The notes under the pieces were generated by a model. The model ran no database searches. It was not told where the DNA came from and saw only the letters and a list, made by a program, of their open reading frames with translations. The translations under genes were made by a program, and so were the position numbers. Positions 27,894 through 37,832 of a stretch of 64,000 nt of DNA are shown here, one piece after another (the stretch's first letter is position 1; each line of letters opens with the position of its first letter). Source of the DNA: Halobacillus amylolyticus (GTDB lineage: Bacteria > Bacillota > Bacilli > Bacillales > Halobacillaceae); NCBI RefSeq assembly GCF_022921115.1, contig NZ_CP095075.1, forward strand, positions 992,001 through 1,056,000, given 5' to 3'.

Positions 27894-28919
27894 TTATTCC
27901 TTTGGTTCCAACTCTTTTAAATAATCCAATGCATCTTGAAAGGTATCAACAGGAACAATTTTCATATCTGTCCCTATCTCTTCTGCTGCTTTTTTAGCTA
28001 CTTCATAATTGGAGCCTTCCCTTCCACCTTCATTTGGTGCAAAAAAGATATCAACACCATCTTGATCAGCTGCTACGACCTTTTTATCTATCCCGCCGAT
28101 TCTTCCTACCTGACCTTGATAATTGATTTCACCAGTACCGGCTATTTGATAGCCTTTTGTAAAATCTTTCTTTGTTAATTGATCATATATTTCAAGTGAG
28201 AACATTAATCCCGCACTTGGACCGCCAATTTCACCGCTCTTAACCGTTACTGGCGGATCTACCTCAACTGTACGGTCCGTTACAAGTGATATTCCTACCC
28301 CTGCTTTATCTGGATTATCAGGAAATGTGGCAAGTTCAATTTCCTTCTTGAGCGTTTCCCCAGCTCTTTTAACCGTCAGGGAAACCGATTCTCCTTCATC
28401 AAACCCACCCACATAATTCACAAGTTCAGTCGATTCATTAATTTTTTCACCATCTACTTTAATGATCTCATCACCAGCTTTAAGCTGGTCTGCAGCAGGC
28501 ATACCTTTAAGGACATTCACGACATAAACGCCTTCATAATTAATATCAATATCTTCTCCTGCTGCTTCATAGGCAACAACCTTTGCAGCTTCTTGAGAAG
28601 ATTCCATCATTCTTAGCTGGGCATGAAAATACTCTTCTTCAGATATTCCTTCTGGCCTGATTTCATCTAGTGGATGGATCTGTTGAAATGGCCTTACTTT
28701 CGCCATAAGCCATTGAATAGGTGTGGCCTGTCCGCCCCTGACGGTAACCAAATGCATATCTCCTTCACTTGGATAGTTATTTGTTACTTCAACAAAAGGA
28801 TCTAACGCGTCCGCATTCCCCGGTTTATAAATATAATAAGGTAAACGGTAGGCCCCTAAAAAAGCAACAATTAAAATTGTAATAATTCCCGTTATTATAA
28901 TCCGTTTATTGGCTTTCAT
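27894..28919 (-). CDS. ylbL: PDZ and Lon-type membrane protease YlbL
   Basis: 341 aa: an N-terminal membrane helix (about 5-25), a PDZ domain (about 130-195, GMPAADQLKAGDEIIKVDG) and a C-terminal Lon-like protease domain. The catalytic Ser is about 235 in GGPSAG and the catalytic Lys about 279 in GGIDKK. The YlbL/SepM group includes the pheromone-processing protease SepM of streptococci and DNA-damage checkpoint recovery protease YlbL of B. subtilis. The ATG at 28919 is chosen because the residues before it are not family-like. It follows ylbK by one base. Confidence 0.9.
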   Translation of the reverse strand: MKANKRIIITGIITILIVAFLGAYRLPYYIYKPGNADALDPFVEVTNNYPSEGDMHLVTVRGGQATPIQWLMAKVRPFQQIHPLDEIRPEGISEEEYFHAQLRMMESSQEAAKVVAYEAAGEDIDINYEGVYVVNVLKGMPAADQLKAGDEIIKVDGEKINESTELVNYVGGFDEGESVSLTVKRAGETLKKEIELATFPDNPDKAGVGISLVTDRTVEVDPPVTVKSGEIGGPSAGLMFSLEIYDQLTKKDFTKGYQIAGTGEINYQGQVGRIGGIDKKVVAADQDGVDIFFAPNEGGREGSNYEVAKKAAEEIGTDMKIVPVDTFQDALDYLKELEPKE

Positions 28920-28920
28920 A

Positions 28921-29712
28921 CTATGATGTCTCCTTCCAGTTGGCAATCTTCTGTTTTATTGCGTCCATCTGTAATAGGGCTGCTGCTTCCCCTGCTTCAA
29001 TGATTTCCTTACTATTTGTAAAAGCGCGAGAACTATATGTCGTTACATTTGGACGAATCATAATATCTGCATCTGAGGAGATCCCCATCGCAGTAGTAAG
29101 CTCATCTTGCATAATATCGATGCTTTGGATAATGACATCATATATAGAGTGGATGTTTGGGTCCGCATCGAAATGAGAGCAGTCAACAGCAATAACGATA
29201 TCAGCCCCCATTTGTTTTACGACAGAAACAGGTACTCGATCAATCACACCTCCGTCAATATACAAACGGTTATCAATCTTCTCAGGAACAAATATCCCCG
29301 GGATCGCAATACTTGCTCTTACAGCATCACTCGCAGGTCCGCTTTGAAATACTTTCTTTTTACCAGCCGATAAATCTGTAGCAATAATCGAGATGGGCAA
29401 GTTAAATTCTTCAATTGATTTACCAAACGTAAACAAACGGATATACTCCTTAATTCTTCGTCCCTGAATGAAACCCATTTTCGGAACAGTAAAATCAAGG
29501 TAATACTTCCGTTTGAACGTGAAGGCTAATTTATATAAGTCTTCAATCCGTTGTCCCGCTGCATAAAATGAACCAACGAGAGCCCCCATACTGCTTCCTG
29601 CAATCATACTTATAGGCACTCCATGATCGCTCAATACTTTAAGTACTCCTAAATGCGCAAAGCCTCGAGCACCTCCTGAGCCAAGAGCCAGCCCTATTTT
29701 AGGATGCGGCAC
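28921..29712 (-). CDS. ylbK: Patatin-like phospholipase family protein YlbK
   Basis: 263 aa. Serine-Asp dyad hydrolase: GSGGARGFAHLG oxyanion hole, nucleophile Ser in GSSMG and catalytic Asp in DGG (YIDGGVIDRVP). Of the RssA/YlbK subgroup; lipid substrate unknown. I use the GTG at 29712 because GGGAGAG lies 7 bases before it; the upstream TTG start would include that ribosome site in the coding region. Confidence 0.87.
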   Translation of the reverse strand: MPHPKIGLALGSGGARGFAHLGVLKVLSDHGVPISMIAGSSMGALVGSFYAAGQRIEDLYKLAFTFKRKYYLDFTVPKMGFIQGRRIKEYIRLFTFGKSIEEFNLPISIIATDLSAGKKKVFQSGPASDAVRASIAIPGIFVPEKIDNRLYIDGGVIDRVPVSVVKQMGADIVIAVDCSHFDADPNIHSIYDVIIQSIDIMQDELTTAMGISSDADIMIRPNVTTYSSRAFTNSKEIIEAGEAAALLQMDAIKQKIANWKETS

Positions 29713-29874
29713 ACGACATCTCTCCCTTGCCAAACAATCGATTGATTCTATTTTATGGTATATCTACGCCACTTATGAGCGTACATATAAGAGGGGACAA
29801 CCATTACGCTTTAAAATCTACCCCCATTTTACTATGGATGATTTTAGAAGTACAGAAAACGACTGTGTAAAGGT

Positions 29875-31050
29875 GTGATTGATATTGCTAAATTAACAAC
29901 GGCCGCTTTCACTCTCTTATTGCTCTTTTTTACATTTGCACTCATTCTCTTTCCAGGGGCTGCCTTAACCGCAAGCTTACGAGGACTGGACTTGTGGGCG
30001 ACTAAAGTCTTTCCGTCTTTACTTCCCTTCTTCATTATTGCGGAATTGCTATTTGGTTTCGGTGTCGTTCACGGTGTGGGCGCTCTTTGCGAACGGTTCA
30101 TGCGCCCATTGTTTAATGTACCAGGGACGGGTGGATTTGTTTGGGTGATGGGTATGGTTAGTGGTTATCCTGCCGGTGCAAAGTGGACAAGGGATTTGCG
30201 AGAAAATGGGCATATTACGCAAATTGAAGCTGAACGCCTCGTTTCATTTTCAAACGCTTCTAGTCCGCTCTTCCTTATTGGGGTTGTTGCCGTTGGATTC
30301 TTTGCCGACCCCGCATTAGGTCTTTTCATCGCTGCTGCCCATTATGGAGGTAATTTATTGGTAGGTCTTGGGATGAGATTTTACCGATACAGAGAGGAGC
30401 CGCCATCAGCCAAAGCTCAAACAAAGTCTATATTGGAAGCACTTAAGCTGATCCACTATACAAGGATGAATGATGAACGTTCATTTGGTCAGCTGCTCGG
30501 TGATGCTGTTGTACGTTCAGTACAAACACTATTACTAGTAGGCGGATTCATTATGTTATTCTCTGTGCTTACAGAGCTTCTCAAACAAACAGAAGCGATT
30601 CAGTTATTTTCAATTCTATTTACACTAGTCGGCATCCAGGAAGTCTATCAAATCCCTCTCACCGCAGGATTATTTGAAATAACGACAGGGATTAACGCAT
30701 TAACAGATACTCACACTCCCTTATTGACACAGCTTGTTTTCGTCAGCTTTATTCTTGGATTTCATGGTTTATCTATCCAAGCACAAATCGCGAGTGTTCT
30801 ATCGGATACCGATATACGTTTCGCCCCTTATTTTTGGTCAAGGATTGCACAAGGAACTTTTGCAGCCATTCTCATCTTCATTTTTTATCAATTCCTCGAT
30901 ATTAGTAAAAGCTCTGTTGATGCTTGGACTGGCAGCCACACTCAGGAGAGCGTCCTTTTTTCATTTCTAGACTATTATGGTCCACCTTTCACCTTTTTCA
31001 TGCTTGCCTATACTATGTATTTGTTGTTGAAAACAAAATCGCCCCGGTAG
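29875..31050 (+). CDS. ylbJ: Sporulation integral membrane protein YlbJ
   Basis: 391 aa polytopic nucleoside-transporter-gate-like protein with about 8-9 helices. Family landmarks are WATKVFPSLLPFFII, MVSGYPAGAKW and SFSNASSPLFLIG. B. subtilis YlbJ is made under sigma-E and is needed for heat-resistant spores. Starts at GTG 29875 after AAAGGT. It is divergent from ylbK and converges on coaD with a shared terminator. Confidence 0.92.
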   Translation: MIDIAKLTTAAFTLLLLFFTFALILFPGAALTASLRGLDLWATKVFPSLLPFFIIAELLFGFGVVHGVGALCERFMRPLFNVPGTGGFVWVMGMVSGYPAGAKWTRDLRENGHITQIEAERLVSFSNASSPLFLIGVVAVGFFADPALGLFIAAAHYGGNLLVGLGMRFYRYREEPPSAKAQTKSILEALKLIHYTRMNDERSFGQLLGDAVVRSVQTLLLVGGFIMLFSVLTELLKQTEAIQLFSILFTLVGIQEVYQIPLTAGLFEITTGINALTDTHTPLLTQLVFVSFILGFHGLSIQAQIASVLSDTDIRFAPYFWSRIAQGTFAAILIFIFYQFLDISKSSVDAWTGSHTQESVLFSFLDYYGPPFTFFMLAYTMYLLLKTKSPR

Positions 31051-31106
31051 ATCGTTTCTAATGACGAACCGCTTACATGTCACTGGCGCCTATTCAAGCA
31101 GAACAT

Positions 31107-31140
31107 AGAAAAGGCAGCTGCATGCCATGCAGCTGCCTTA
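31107..31140. terminator. Terminator between ylbJ and coaD
   Basis: Near-perfect palindrome AAGGCAGCTGCATG / CATGCAGCTGCCTT, with a TTTT run on the minus strand and an AT-rich stretch on the plus strand. It probably serves both convergent genes, most clearly coaD. Confidence 0.75.
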
Positions 31141-31141
31141 A

Positions 31142-32180
<1,039 letters not shown>

Positions 32181-32284
32181 AACTTGCCACCTCTCTCATC
32201 CGCATTCACAACTATCCTACCACAAATAGATAGGAGCAGGAAACGTTTCACATGAGCTACCTGTTTAAAAATAAATACTAAGAT

Positions 32285-32470
32285 TTTCGTATAATTTAAA
32301 AGAGAAGTGGTGATACTGATTTGTGAAGCAGGAATTCTGCTTCTGAAAACGGAGAAGGCTTAATTCCCCATAGGTCCTTCTTCCGGTTTCTCCTCTCCCT
32401 TTGCTTTTTGTTTCCATATAGAAGCAAAAAGAAGGGCTGTCCCAAGTAGGACAGCCCTATTTTTTTATTC
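32285..32470 (+). ncRNA. Candidate small RNA or attenuated leader
   Basis: A TATAAT element near 32291 (no convincing -35) is followed about 140 bases later by a strong plus-strand terminator. No gene lies in between except a possible 17-codon peptide beginning at a GTG near 32310. Because the flanking genes diverge, a plus-strand terminator here implies a short plus-strand transcript or regulated readthrough into the next gene. Inference only. Confidence 0.3.
32433..32467 (+). terminator. Strong terminator in the rsmD/32542 intergenic region
   Basis: Perfect 10-bp stem AGGGCTGTCC / GGACAGCCCT, loop CAAGTA, then a T7 run on the plus strand. The minus strand also ends in a T-rich stretch, so it may work both ways. 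Confidence 0.85.
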
Positions 32471-32541
32471 AAGAAAACTTTTCATCGCTCCCTGTTCCGT
32501 GCTAGAGTAATGAATAGAACAATGGAAAGGGACGATGCAAA

Positions 32542-32931
32542 TTGATCCAAAAATTTATTGAACTCGGAGAAGGGTATGCGGATATTTACGAACTTACTGA
32601 ATTAGGCCGGCAAATGCCTGATCGAATACAACACGCGATTGCTTTTTACAGTGAAAAGTCAAATCGTCCAGTTGCCTCTCTCGCACTCATTATGAAACCT
32701 ACCCCTGAGCAAAAGTTTCAACCAATCTATCTATGCAGAGAAGGGATCCCTAACCCGCATGAAAGGCCGAACCAACGTTTTGAACTTTTCAAGGAGATGG
32801 TGGAAAGCAGTGAGAAGAAAGTGAATGAATTCACGGTTAAACCTTCAAATGCCTTCCCCGAAACCGAGTTGTATTATCAATATTTAATCGGTATCCTTAG
32901 AACGAACAAATTTATTCCTCCACTCTCATAA
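32542..32931 (+). CDS. Conserved Bacillaceae protein of unknown function
   Basis: 129 aa, soluble, no signal peptide or membrane segment. It starts MIQKFIELGEGYADIYEL from a TTG codon and ends near YLIGILRTNKF. It resembles a small family (DUF7147-like) found between ylbG and rsmD in several Bacillaceae and at times wrongly named methylthioribose kinase; no kinase motif is visible. It is divergent from rsmD and convergent with ylbG. Function unknown. Confidence 0.7.
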   Translation: MIQKFIELGEGYADIYELTELGRQMPDRIQHAIAFYSEKSNRPVASLALIMKPTPEQKFQPIYLCREGIPNPHERPNQRFELFKEMVESSEKKVNEFTVKPSNAFPETELYYQYLIGILRTNKFIPPLS

Positions 32932-32951
32932 TAGACGTCGAGTGCGCATTT

Positions 32952-32987
32952 TAAAAAATAGACGTTCGCAGTATGGCGAACGCCTAT
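32952..32987 (-). terminator. Terminator after ylbG
   Basis: ATAGGCGTTCGC / GCGAACGTCTAT stem with one mismatch and a T-run on the minus strand, touching the ylbG stop. Confidence 0.75.
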
Positions 32988-33262
32988 CAAATCCCCATCT
33001 TATAATCATACTGCTTTGCTTTATCCGGTTTGGCATTTTCATAATCCGTTCTAATATCGGGTTTGTGTGATAGAATGACCCGGGAAACAAACGGCATACG
33101 TTCGAGTTTCTCCATTTTAAACTCCGTGTCCTCCTGATCCACATATAGGAGGGCATATTTTTGCTTTTTTGAAGCATGAATTAAATGACCGTGCTTCTTA
33201 ATTTGACGGATATTTTTCATATGTTGAAAATATACGATGATTCCTTGTCTTTTTACCCTCAT
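32987..33262 (-). CDS. ylbG: DUF2129 protein YlbG
   Basis: 91 aa small soluble basic protein. It starts RVKRQGIIVYFQHMKNIRQI, typical of the family, and has the conserved YALLYVDQE and RMPFVSRV stretches. Function unknown, widespread in Bacillales and lactic acid bacteria. Its position between ylbF and rsmD matches B. subtilis. Confidence 0.9.
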   Translation of the reverse strand: MRVKRQGIIVYFQHMKNIRQIKKHGHLIHASKKQKYALLYVDQEDTEFKMEKLERMPFVSRVILSHKPDIRTDYENAKPDKAKQYDYKMGI

Positions 33263-33365
33263 AAGATTCCCTACTTCGTTTAGTATTTATGATGATTTTA
33301 CCAAAAAATTTCATGTTCTTCAATCAAACCACAAGATATTTATAGAAACTCACTTGGAAAATATA

Positions 33366-33419
33366 AAGAAAACGCCTGTCCCCTTGCACATATATCTTTA
33401 CGCAAGAAACAGGCGTTCT
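33366..33419 (-). terminator. Terminator after ylbF
   Basis: AACGCCTGT / ACAGGCGTT stem with a longer loop and an AT-rich, T-run tail on the minus strand. Confidence 0.65.
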
Positions 33420-33476
33420 ATGTGTACTGATGCACGTTTTTACGTACCCAGTAAATAATTATGTTAATTAGCAGGC

Positions 33477-33914
33477 TTATGAAGCACAGCCACAACCTCC
33501 GCCAGAACCGCAGCCACAGCCTGAATCAGTAAACACCATACCATTTCTTGGTACCTTAATCTGCTCACTCACGCTAAAAGCAACACTTTGGCTAATTTCG
33601 TCCAAGAGCTTTTGAACTTCCCGCTCAGCCTTTTTATAGTGAGCCACTGTTTCATGCATGTCCATTTCACGCTTAACCCCACGTACACTCTTCATTATAT
33701 TATTGTAATCAGGGTGATAGCGACCAAAACGTTGCACATCTTCATATTGCTCTTTCATATTATTAAAATCGCGGATTAATTTTTGAGCGTCAGCATCAGA
33801 TTCCAGATCTTGTTTGGCTTGTTGATAATTTTGCATCACTTCTGATTCCATTACCATTTTGCCAATAGATTCGGAATAGTCTAATACATCGACAATTTCC
33901 ATTGTTGCTAACAT
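33477..33914 (-). CDS. ylbF: RicF/YlbF regulatory protein with C-terminal cysteine cluster
   Basis: YlbF joins YmcA and YaaT in the RicAFT complex, which binds iron-sulphur clusters and promotes RNase Y processing, competence, biofilm and sporulation in B. subtilis. 145 aa, mostly helical, with QYEDVQRFGRYHPDY. The C-terminal tail has the cluster CGCGSGGGCGC thought to bind iron-sulphur. The ATG at 33914 has GGAGGTGA 8 bases upstream and gives the family start MLATME. The upstream extension of six codons is discarded. Confidence 0.9.
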   Translation of the reverse strand: MLATMEIVDVLDYSESIGKMVMESEVMQNYQQAKQDLESDADAQKLIRDFNNMKEQYEDVQRFGRYHPDYNNIMKSVRGVKREMDMHETVAHYKKAEREVQKLLDEISQSVAFSVSEQIKVPRNGMVFTDSGCGCGSGGGCGCAS

Positions 33915-33993
33915 AGTTGGTGTCACCTCCAACCCTATTGTACCAAATGGAAAGGCAGAATGAAATATGTGAAATCATTCTGCCCAGTCTCCT

Positions 33994-34365
33994 CTAATAA
34001 TAGGGGTACCCCATCGTTTCTTGTCTAGTTTTCTTCTGGTTTTCACGTTGTACGGTTGTAATAAGCTGCTGAATCTGGCCTATGGCTCCATCCAGATCGT
34101 CAATATGCTTTGAGACATCTTCCCAATTCACATCCTGCATAAGATCTCCAAACTGTTTCATCCAATCCTTTTTATTACTATTCGTTTGTGACTTGGCTTT
34201 AGGTAACGACTTCCAGAAGGAATCTTCTTCTCCTAAAATCATCCACTTCTCATAATAACTTTGGATCAGATTATGGTTCTTCCTTATTTGACTTTTCACA
34301 TTTGGATTGGCATCAACAAAATTCTTGAATTGCTGAACACTTGGGTGCAAGACTTTTTCACTCAT
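33994..34365 (-). CDS. ylbD: YlbD family protein
   Basis: 123 aa, helical, soluble. The N-terminus HPSVQQFKNFVDANPNV and the C-terminal QRENQKKTRQ match the family, which includes a B. subtilis spore-coat-associated protein of uncertain role. The ATG at 34365 is preceded by GAGGTG. In B. subtilis ylbE lies between ylbD and ylbF; no such gene is visible in the 79-base gap here. Confidence 0.8.
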   Translation of the reverse strand: MSEKVLHPSVQQFKNFVDANPNVKSQIRKNHNLIQSYYEKWMILGEEDSFWKSLPKAKSQTNSNKKDWMKQFGDLMQDVNWEDVSKHIDDLDGAIGQIQQLITTVQRENQKKTRQETMGYPYY

Positions 34366-34426
34366 ATTACTACACACCTCACTATAGAAATCTACTCTAT
34401 AGCCTATGCGCCAGCCTAAAAACTGT

Positions 34427-35467
34427 TCATGGCAGTGATAAGAAGTTCTGCGTGTAATACAGATGATCTACGCCTACCCCGATATGTGTGTATCGTTTAT
34501 CGAGTAATGATGCACGATGTCCTTCACTATTCAACCAGCCATGAATAGCGGCAGTAGCATCAATGTGCTGTGCTGCAATGTTCTCCCCAGCTCTTACAAA
34601 AGGGACATCTCCCAGCCTCAACCTTTCGCCGACACCGTTTCCATTTTGTGAATGATGAGAGAAATAATTATTCTGATTCATGTCTCTGCTATGGCTAAAA
34701 GCAACTTTTGCGGCTTCCTTATGTTTCTTTAACCTATCAACCCCCTTGCTCGAACGAATATAATTCGTCATCTCGTAAATTTGTCGTTGAGACCCTTCAT
34801 TAATTTCACGCCAGTCATCCTCTGTAAGTATCTGTTGCTGCGGTAATTCACCCCTATAGGTTAATTGATAGGGCTGAAGCGTTAATAGAATATCGTTTCT
34901 TACTGCACGGATCGCCGAAAGTTTATCGGTAAAGGTATCAAAGTATAGTTGAGCAGACCATTGATCATTTAAGGCAATAAGAGGTCTCTCATTAAGATCT
35001 TTGGCTGTCAACTCAAAAGAAAACATTCCATCCTTGAGTGGGAACTTGTTTTGAAAAGCATACTCTTGGTTTAACCGATCATAGCTCTCACCAGTCTTCA
35101 AATGCTCGTTTAAATATTGATCGTAAGTAACACTCGTAACCACAGTATCGTCCTTGATGCCAATTTGAAAGTATTGTTCATCTTTGGAATATACCCACCA
35201 GTCATATCCATATGAACTTTTATCGATCCTCTCAGGTTCCCCGAATTTTGCAAGGATCTCCTCACTTGATGCCCCTAACCATTTAAAAAAGCCCTCTTGT
35301 AAGTGCGCTTGGGACTCTCCATTTTCTAAGTTCTCCTCACCAATAGGCGGTTTGGATGTTTCTTTACCTTCTTCTGCTAATTCACGTGAGGATGTTGTCT
35401 CTATCATAAAATAAATCACCCCACATAGCAGAAAAAACAACAGTAAGCCCGTTACCTTTTTCCCCAT
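34427..35467 (-). CDS. ylbC: CAP-domain secreted or membrane-anchored protein YlbC
   Basis: 346 aa: an N-terminal signal anchor (about 6-22), an acidic linker, a central CAP-associated domain (GASSEEILAKFGEPERID), and a C-terminal CAP/SCP domain (about 225-346) with SHSRDMNQNNYFSHHS and GENIAA. CAP proteins are extracytoplasmic; the B. subtilis YlbC function is unknown. It heads the ylbC-ylbD pair on the minus strand. Confidence 0.88.
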   Translation of the reverse strand: MGKKVTGLLLFFLLCGVIYFMIETTSSRELAEEGKETSKPPIGEENLENGESQAHLQEGFFKWLGASSEEILAKFGEPERIDKSSYGYDWWVYSKDEQYFQIGIKDDTVVTSVTYDQYLNEHLKTGESYDRLNQEYAFQNKFPLKDGMFSFELTAKDLNERPLIALNDQWSAQLYFDTFTDKLSAIRAVRNDILLTLQPYQLTYRGELPQQQILTEDDWREINEGSQRQIYEMTNYIRSSKGVDRLKKHKEAAKVAFSHSRDMNQNNYFSHHSQNGNGVGERLRLGDVPFVRAGENIAAQHIDATAAIHGWLNSEGHRASLLDKRYTHIGVGVDHLYYTQNFLSLP

Positions 35468-35534
35468 AGCCTACTCCCCTTTCAACCCTCTTCTATACAA
35501 TATAAGCTAGACAACCCCCTTCTATGAAAAAAAA

Positions 35535-35578
35535 TATAAAACGACCTTCTATAAATGAATATAGAAGGTCGTTTTAAA
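35535..35578 (-). terminator. Terminator after ylbB
   Basis: 13-bp stem ACGACCTTCTATA / TATAGAAGGTCGT followed by a long T-run on the minus strand. Confidence 0.9.
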
Positions 35579-35585
35579 AAGCTTA

Positions 35586-36014
35586 TTAATGGAGCTCAGG
35601 ACGCTCCGAAATATCTTGTAAAGCAACACCAGCAGCATGATCAGACATATCATCCTTAGATAAATCGCCTAGGGAGATAATCCCTGTCAACTTCCCATTC
35701 TCTACTACGGGAAGCCGACGAACTTGATGCTTAGCCATTAACTGGCTGGCTTCTTCTAGAGATGTCTCTGGACTAACATGATAGAGATGATCACTCATGA
35801 CTTGTTGAATAGGTGTAGTATCAGGACTCTTTCCTGCGTACCCTCGAATGACCAAATCACGGTCAGTTACCATTCCCATTAATTGTCCATTTTCATCAGC
35901 AATGGGGATGGCACCAACATTTTGTTGTTTCATCATGCTAGCAGCATCATATAAAGTTTCATTAGATTGACAAACAGATACGTCACTTGTCATCACATCT
36001 TTTACAGTCTTCAT
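35586..36014 (-). CDS. ylbB: CBS-domain protein YlbB
   Basis: 142 aa consisting of two CBS motifs: residues about 6-60 (VKDVMTSDVSVCQ, GMVTDRDLVIRG) and about 70-125 (ISLGDLSKDD). Such stand-alone CBS pairs bind adenosyl ligands and often sense energy or stress state. No partner domain is present, so the target is unknown. AGGAGG-type ribosome site upstream. Confidence 0.88.
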   Translation of the reverse strand: MKTVKDVMTSDVSVCQSNETLYDAASMMKQQNVGAIPIADENGQLMGMVTDRDLVIRGYAGKSPDTTPIQQVMSDHLYHVSPETSLEEASQLMAKHQVRRLPVVENGKLTGIISLGDLSKDDMSDHAAGVALQDISERPELH

Positions 36015-36227
36015 GGAATATCCTCCTTAAAAAAATCAGCTGTCGGTATGTATTGTTCCCGAATTCTTAAATTTATTACATGCACGGCTATGCAATTTAT
36101 AGTATAATTAAGTGACTGTCAGTAAAGTATGTAAAGTAAATGGAGTCGTTAATGACGACCAAGTGGCAACTTGTTCTTTTTCATACTAAGCTTATGAAAG
36201 ATACATAATAATTGTGAGGTGTATGCA

Positions 36228-36596
36228 ATGAAATTGGAAGGTACAGGAATCGACGGCCTACTCATTGATGTGGAGCCGCTTACTACAATCATGGAAAGTA
36301 ATGGATTTATTTTAGGTGGATCCTGGGATTATGAACGAGTAAGCTACGATTATAAAGTAGATTCTCCAGAGAAAAACATTACGTATTATATTCGTATTCA
36401 AGGGTACGCTATTGAAGGTGATGTGGATAAAAGGAATGCTGTTATCCAACTGGTGACCCCCCTACTAGGTAAGCATCATTATCCACACGGCGTTGAATAC
36501 GGCGAGCAAGAAGGATTCTCTTCAAGTATGATTGATAAAGCAACTAATGCAGTTAAAAAAATACAAGAACAAGTCGCACAACATCAAAAATCATAA
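36228..36596 (+). CDS. ylbA: YugN-like family protein (YlbA position)
   Basis: 122 aa soluble protein starting MKLEGTGIDGLLIDVEPL, a YugN-family pattern, with HHYPHGVEYGE near the C-terminus. Function unknown. It holds the ylbA position, divergent from ylbB. The ATG at 36228 has GAGGTG at good spacing; the GTG three codons earlier overlaps that site. A TATAAT element about 125 bases upstream is a likely promoter. Confidence 0.75.
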   Translation: MKLEGTGIDGLLIDVEPLTTIMESNGFILGGSWDYERVSYDYKVDSPEKNITYYIRIQGYAIEGDVDKRNAVIQLVTPLLGKHHYPHGVEYGEQEGFSSSMIDKATNAVKKIQEQVAQHQKS

Positions 36597-36613
36597 TAAA
36601 GACCAAGTGATTC

Positions 36614-36649
36614 AAGAGTCGCACACCGCTCTGGTGAGCGGCTCTTTTC
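36614..36649 (+). terminator. Terminator after the YugN-like gene
   Basis: AAGAGTCGC / GCGGCTCTT stem (one G-T pair) and TTTT on the plus strand. Confidence 0.7.
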
Positions 36650-36692
36650 AGTTACATACTTTTAAAGGCTAAGAAGGGAGTAACGTGATAAA

Positions 36693-37751
36693 TTGTTCCG
36701 CTATCTAACTAAACGTCAATGGATGCTCATCCTACTCGCTTTACTTTTTATTATTGCAGGGTATTTCATTCTGCCGATATCAATTCCGCTCATAATCGCA
36801 CTGATTACCGCCTTGTTTTTAAGTCCTTCTGTGCGATGGATTCAATTTCGATTTCGGATTAACAGAAAGATGTCAGTTACGATCGTCTTTCTCTTATTTC
36901 TATTGTTAATTAGCTTGTTGGGTACATACGCAGTAACTGGAGCCATTACACAGATCGTCCAACTTGCAGATAATGCACCATCCTATATTAATCAAATCAA
37001 TAATGTGTTTATTAATTGGGAAAATAACTTAGATAGCTTCACACAAAATATGCCGCCAGAATTTGTTGATAAAGTAACTAGCGAACTACTGAGCACTTTG
37101 GATGCGACAACACAGACGGTTTCACAGAAATTGCAGCTTGGAAATATTGCTGCAATTGCGGCAAAGATCCCAGAGTATCTCGTAAGTTTCCTTGTTTATC
37201 TTATTGCTTTATTCTTGTTTATGTTAGATATGCCACGATTAAGAGAGAAGATGCATAATCAATTGACCGAAGCTACATCAGAGAAGGTTAAATTCATGAA
37301 TGCCCGTTTATCTTATGTAGTTTTCGGTTTTTTAAAAGCACAATTCTTAGTCAGTATTATTATATTTATCGTATCTCTGATCGGACTTTTCTTGATTGCA
37401 CCAGAGGTAGCCATTGTAATGTCACTGGTTATTTGGGTCATCGACTTCATACCAATTATTGGTTCGATCGCCATATTAGGGCCGTGGTCTTTGTACATGT
37501 TCATCACCGGAGACATCACTTTAGGAACAAAACTTGCGATACTGGCTATCATTCTGTTAGCCATTCGTAGAACCGTGGAGCCTAAAGTAATGGGTAGTCA
37601 CATTGGTTTATCTCCGCTTGCTACATTAATTGCAATGTATCTAGGCTTACAACTAATCGGATTAATGGGCTTTATCCTCGGTCCGCTTACACTGATTGCT
37701 TTTAACTCAGCTAAAGAAGCAGGTATCATTAAGTGGAACTTAAAAATATAA
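36693..37751 (+). CDS. ytvI: AI-2E transporter-family membrane protein, YtvI-like
   Basis: 352 aa polytopic protein of the AI-2E/UPF0118 family: two N-terminal helices, a third at 60-85, a soluble helical region (about 95-155), then further helices. It ends in the family block VEPKVMGSHIGLSPLATLIAMY. YtvI is the sporulation-associated member; other members are PerM-like transporters, so subgroup and substrate are uncertain. Starts at TTG after a somewhat distant GGGAG. Confidence 0.75.
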   Translation: MFRYLTKRQWMLILLALLFIIAGYFILPISIPLIIALITALFLSPSVRWIQFRFRINRKMSVTIVFLLFLLLISLLGTYAVTGAITQIVQLADNAPSYINQINNVFINWENNLDSFTQNMPPEFVDKVTSELLSTLDATTQTVSQKLQLGNIAAIAAKIPEYLVSFLVYLIALFLFMLDMPRLREKMHNQLTEATSEKVKFMNARLSYVVFGFLKAQFLVSIIIFIVSLIGLFLIAPEVAIVMSLVIWVIDFIPIIGSIAILGPWSLYMFITGDITLGTKLAILAIILLAIRRTVEPKVMGSHIGLSPLATLIAMYLGLQLIGLMGFILGPLTLIAFNSAKEAGIIKWNLKI

Positions 37752-37794
37752 CCAAAGTTTTTTAAGCATAGACCTTTGTTATACATTTTCTCAT

Positions 37795-37832
37795 AAAATC
37801 CCGAAGTCAACGATTTGACTTTCGGGATTTTT
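37795..37832. terminator. Bidirectional terminator between ytvI and an acetyltransferase gene
   Basis: Stem AATCCCGAAGTCAA pairing with TTGACTTTCGGGATT (one bulge), with T-runs on both strands; it serves two convergent genes. Confidence 0.85.

Noticed and set aside
29844..30035. 63-codon basic minus-strand frame
   Set aside because: Antisense to the start of ylbJ; its Lys/Arg richness is produced by the complement of hydrophobic codons.
32542..32931. Methylthioribose kinase
   Set aside because: No kinase motif and far too short; that name seems to be a propagated mis-annotation.
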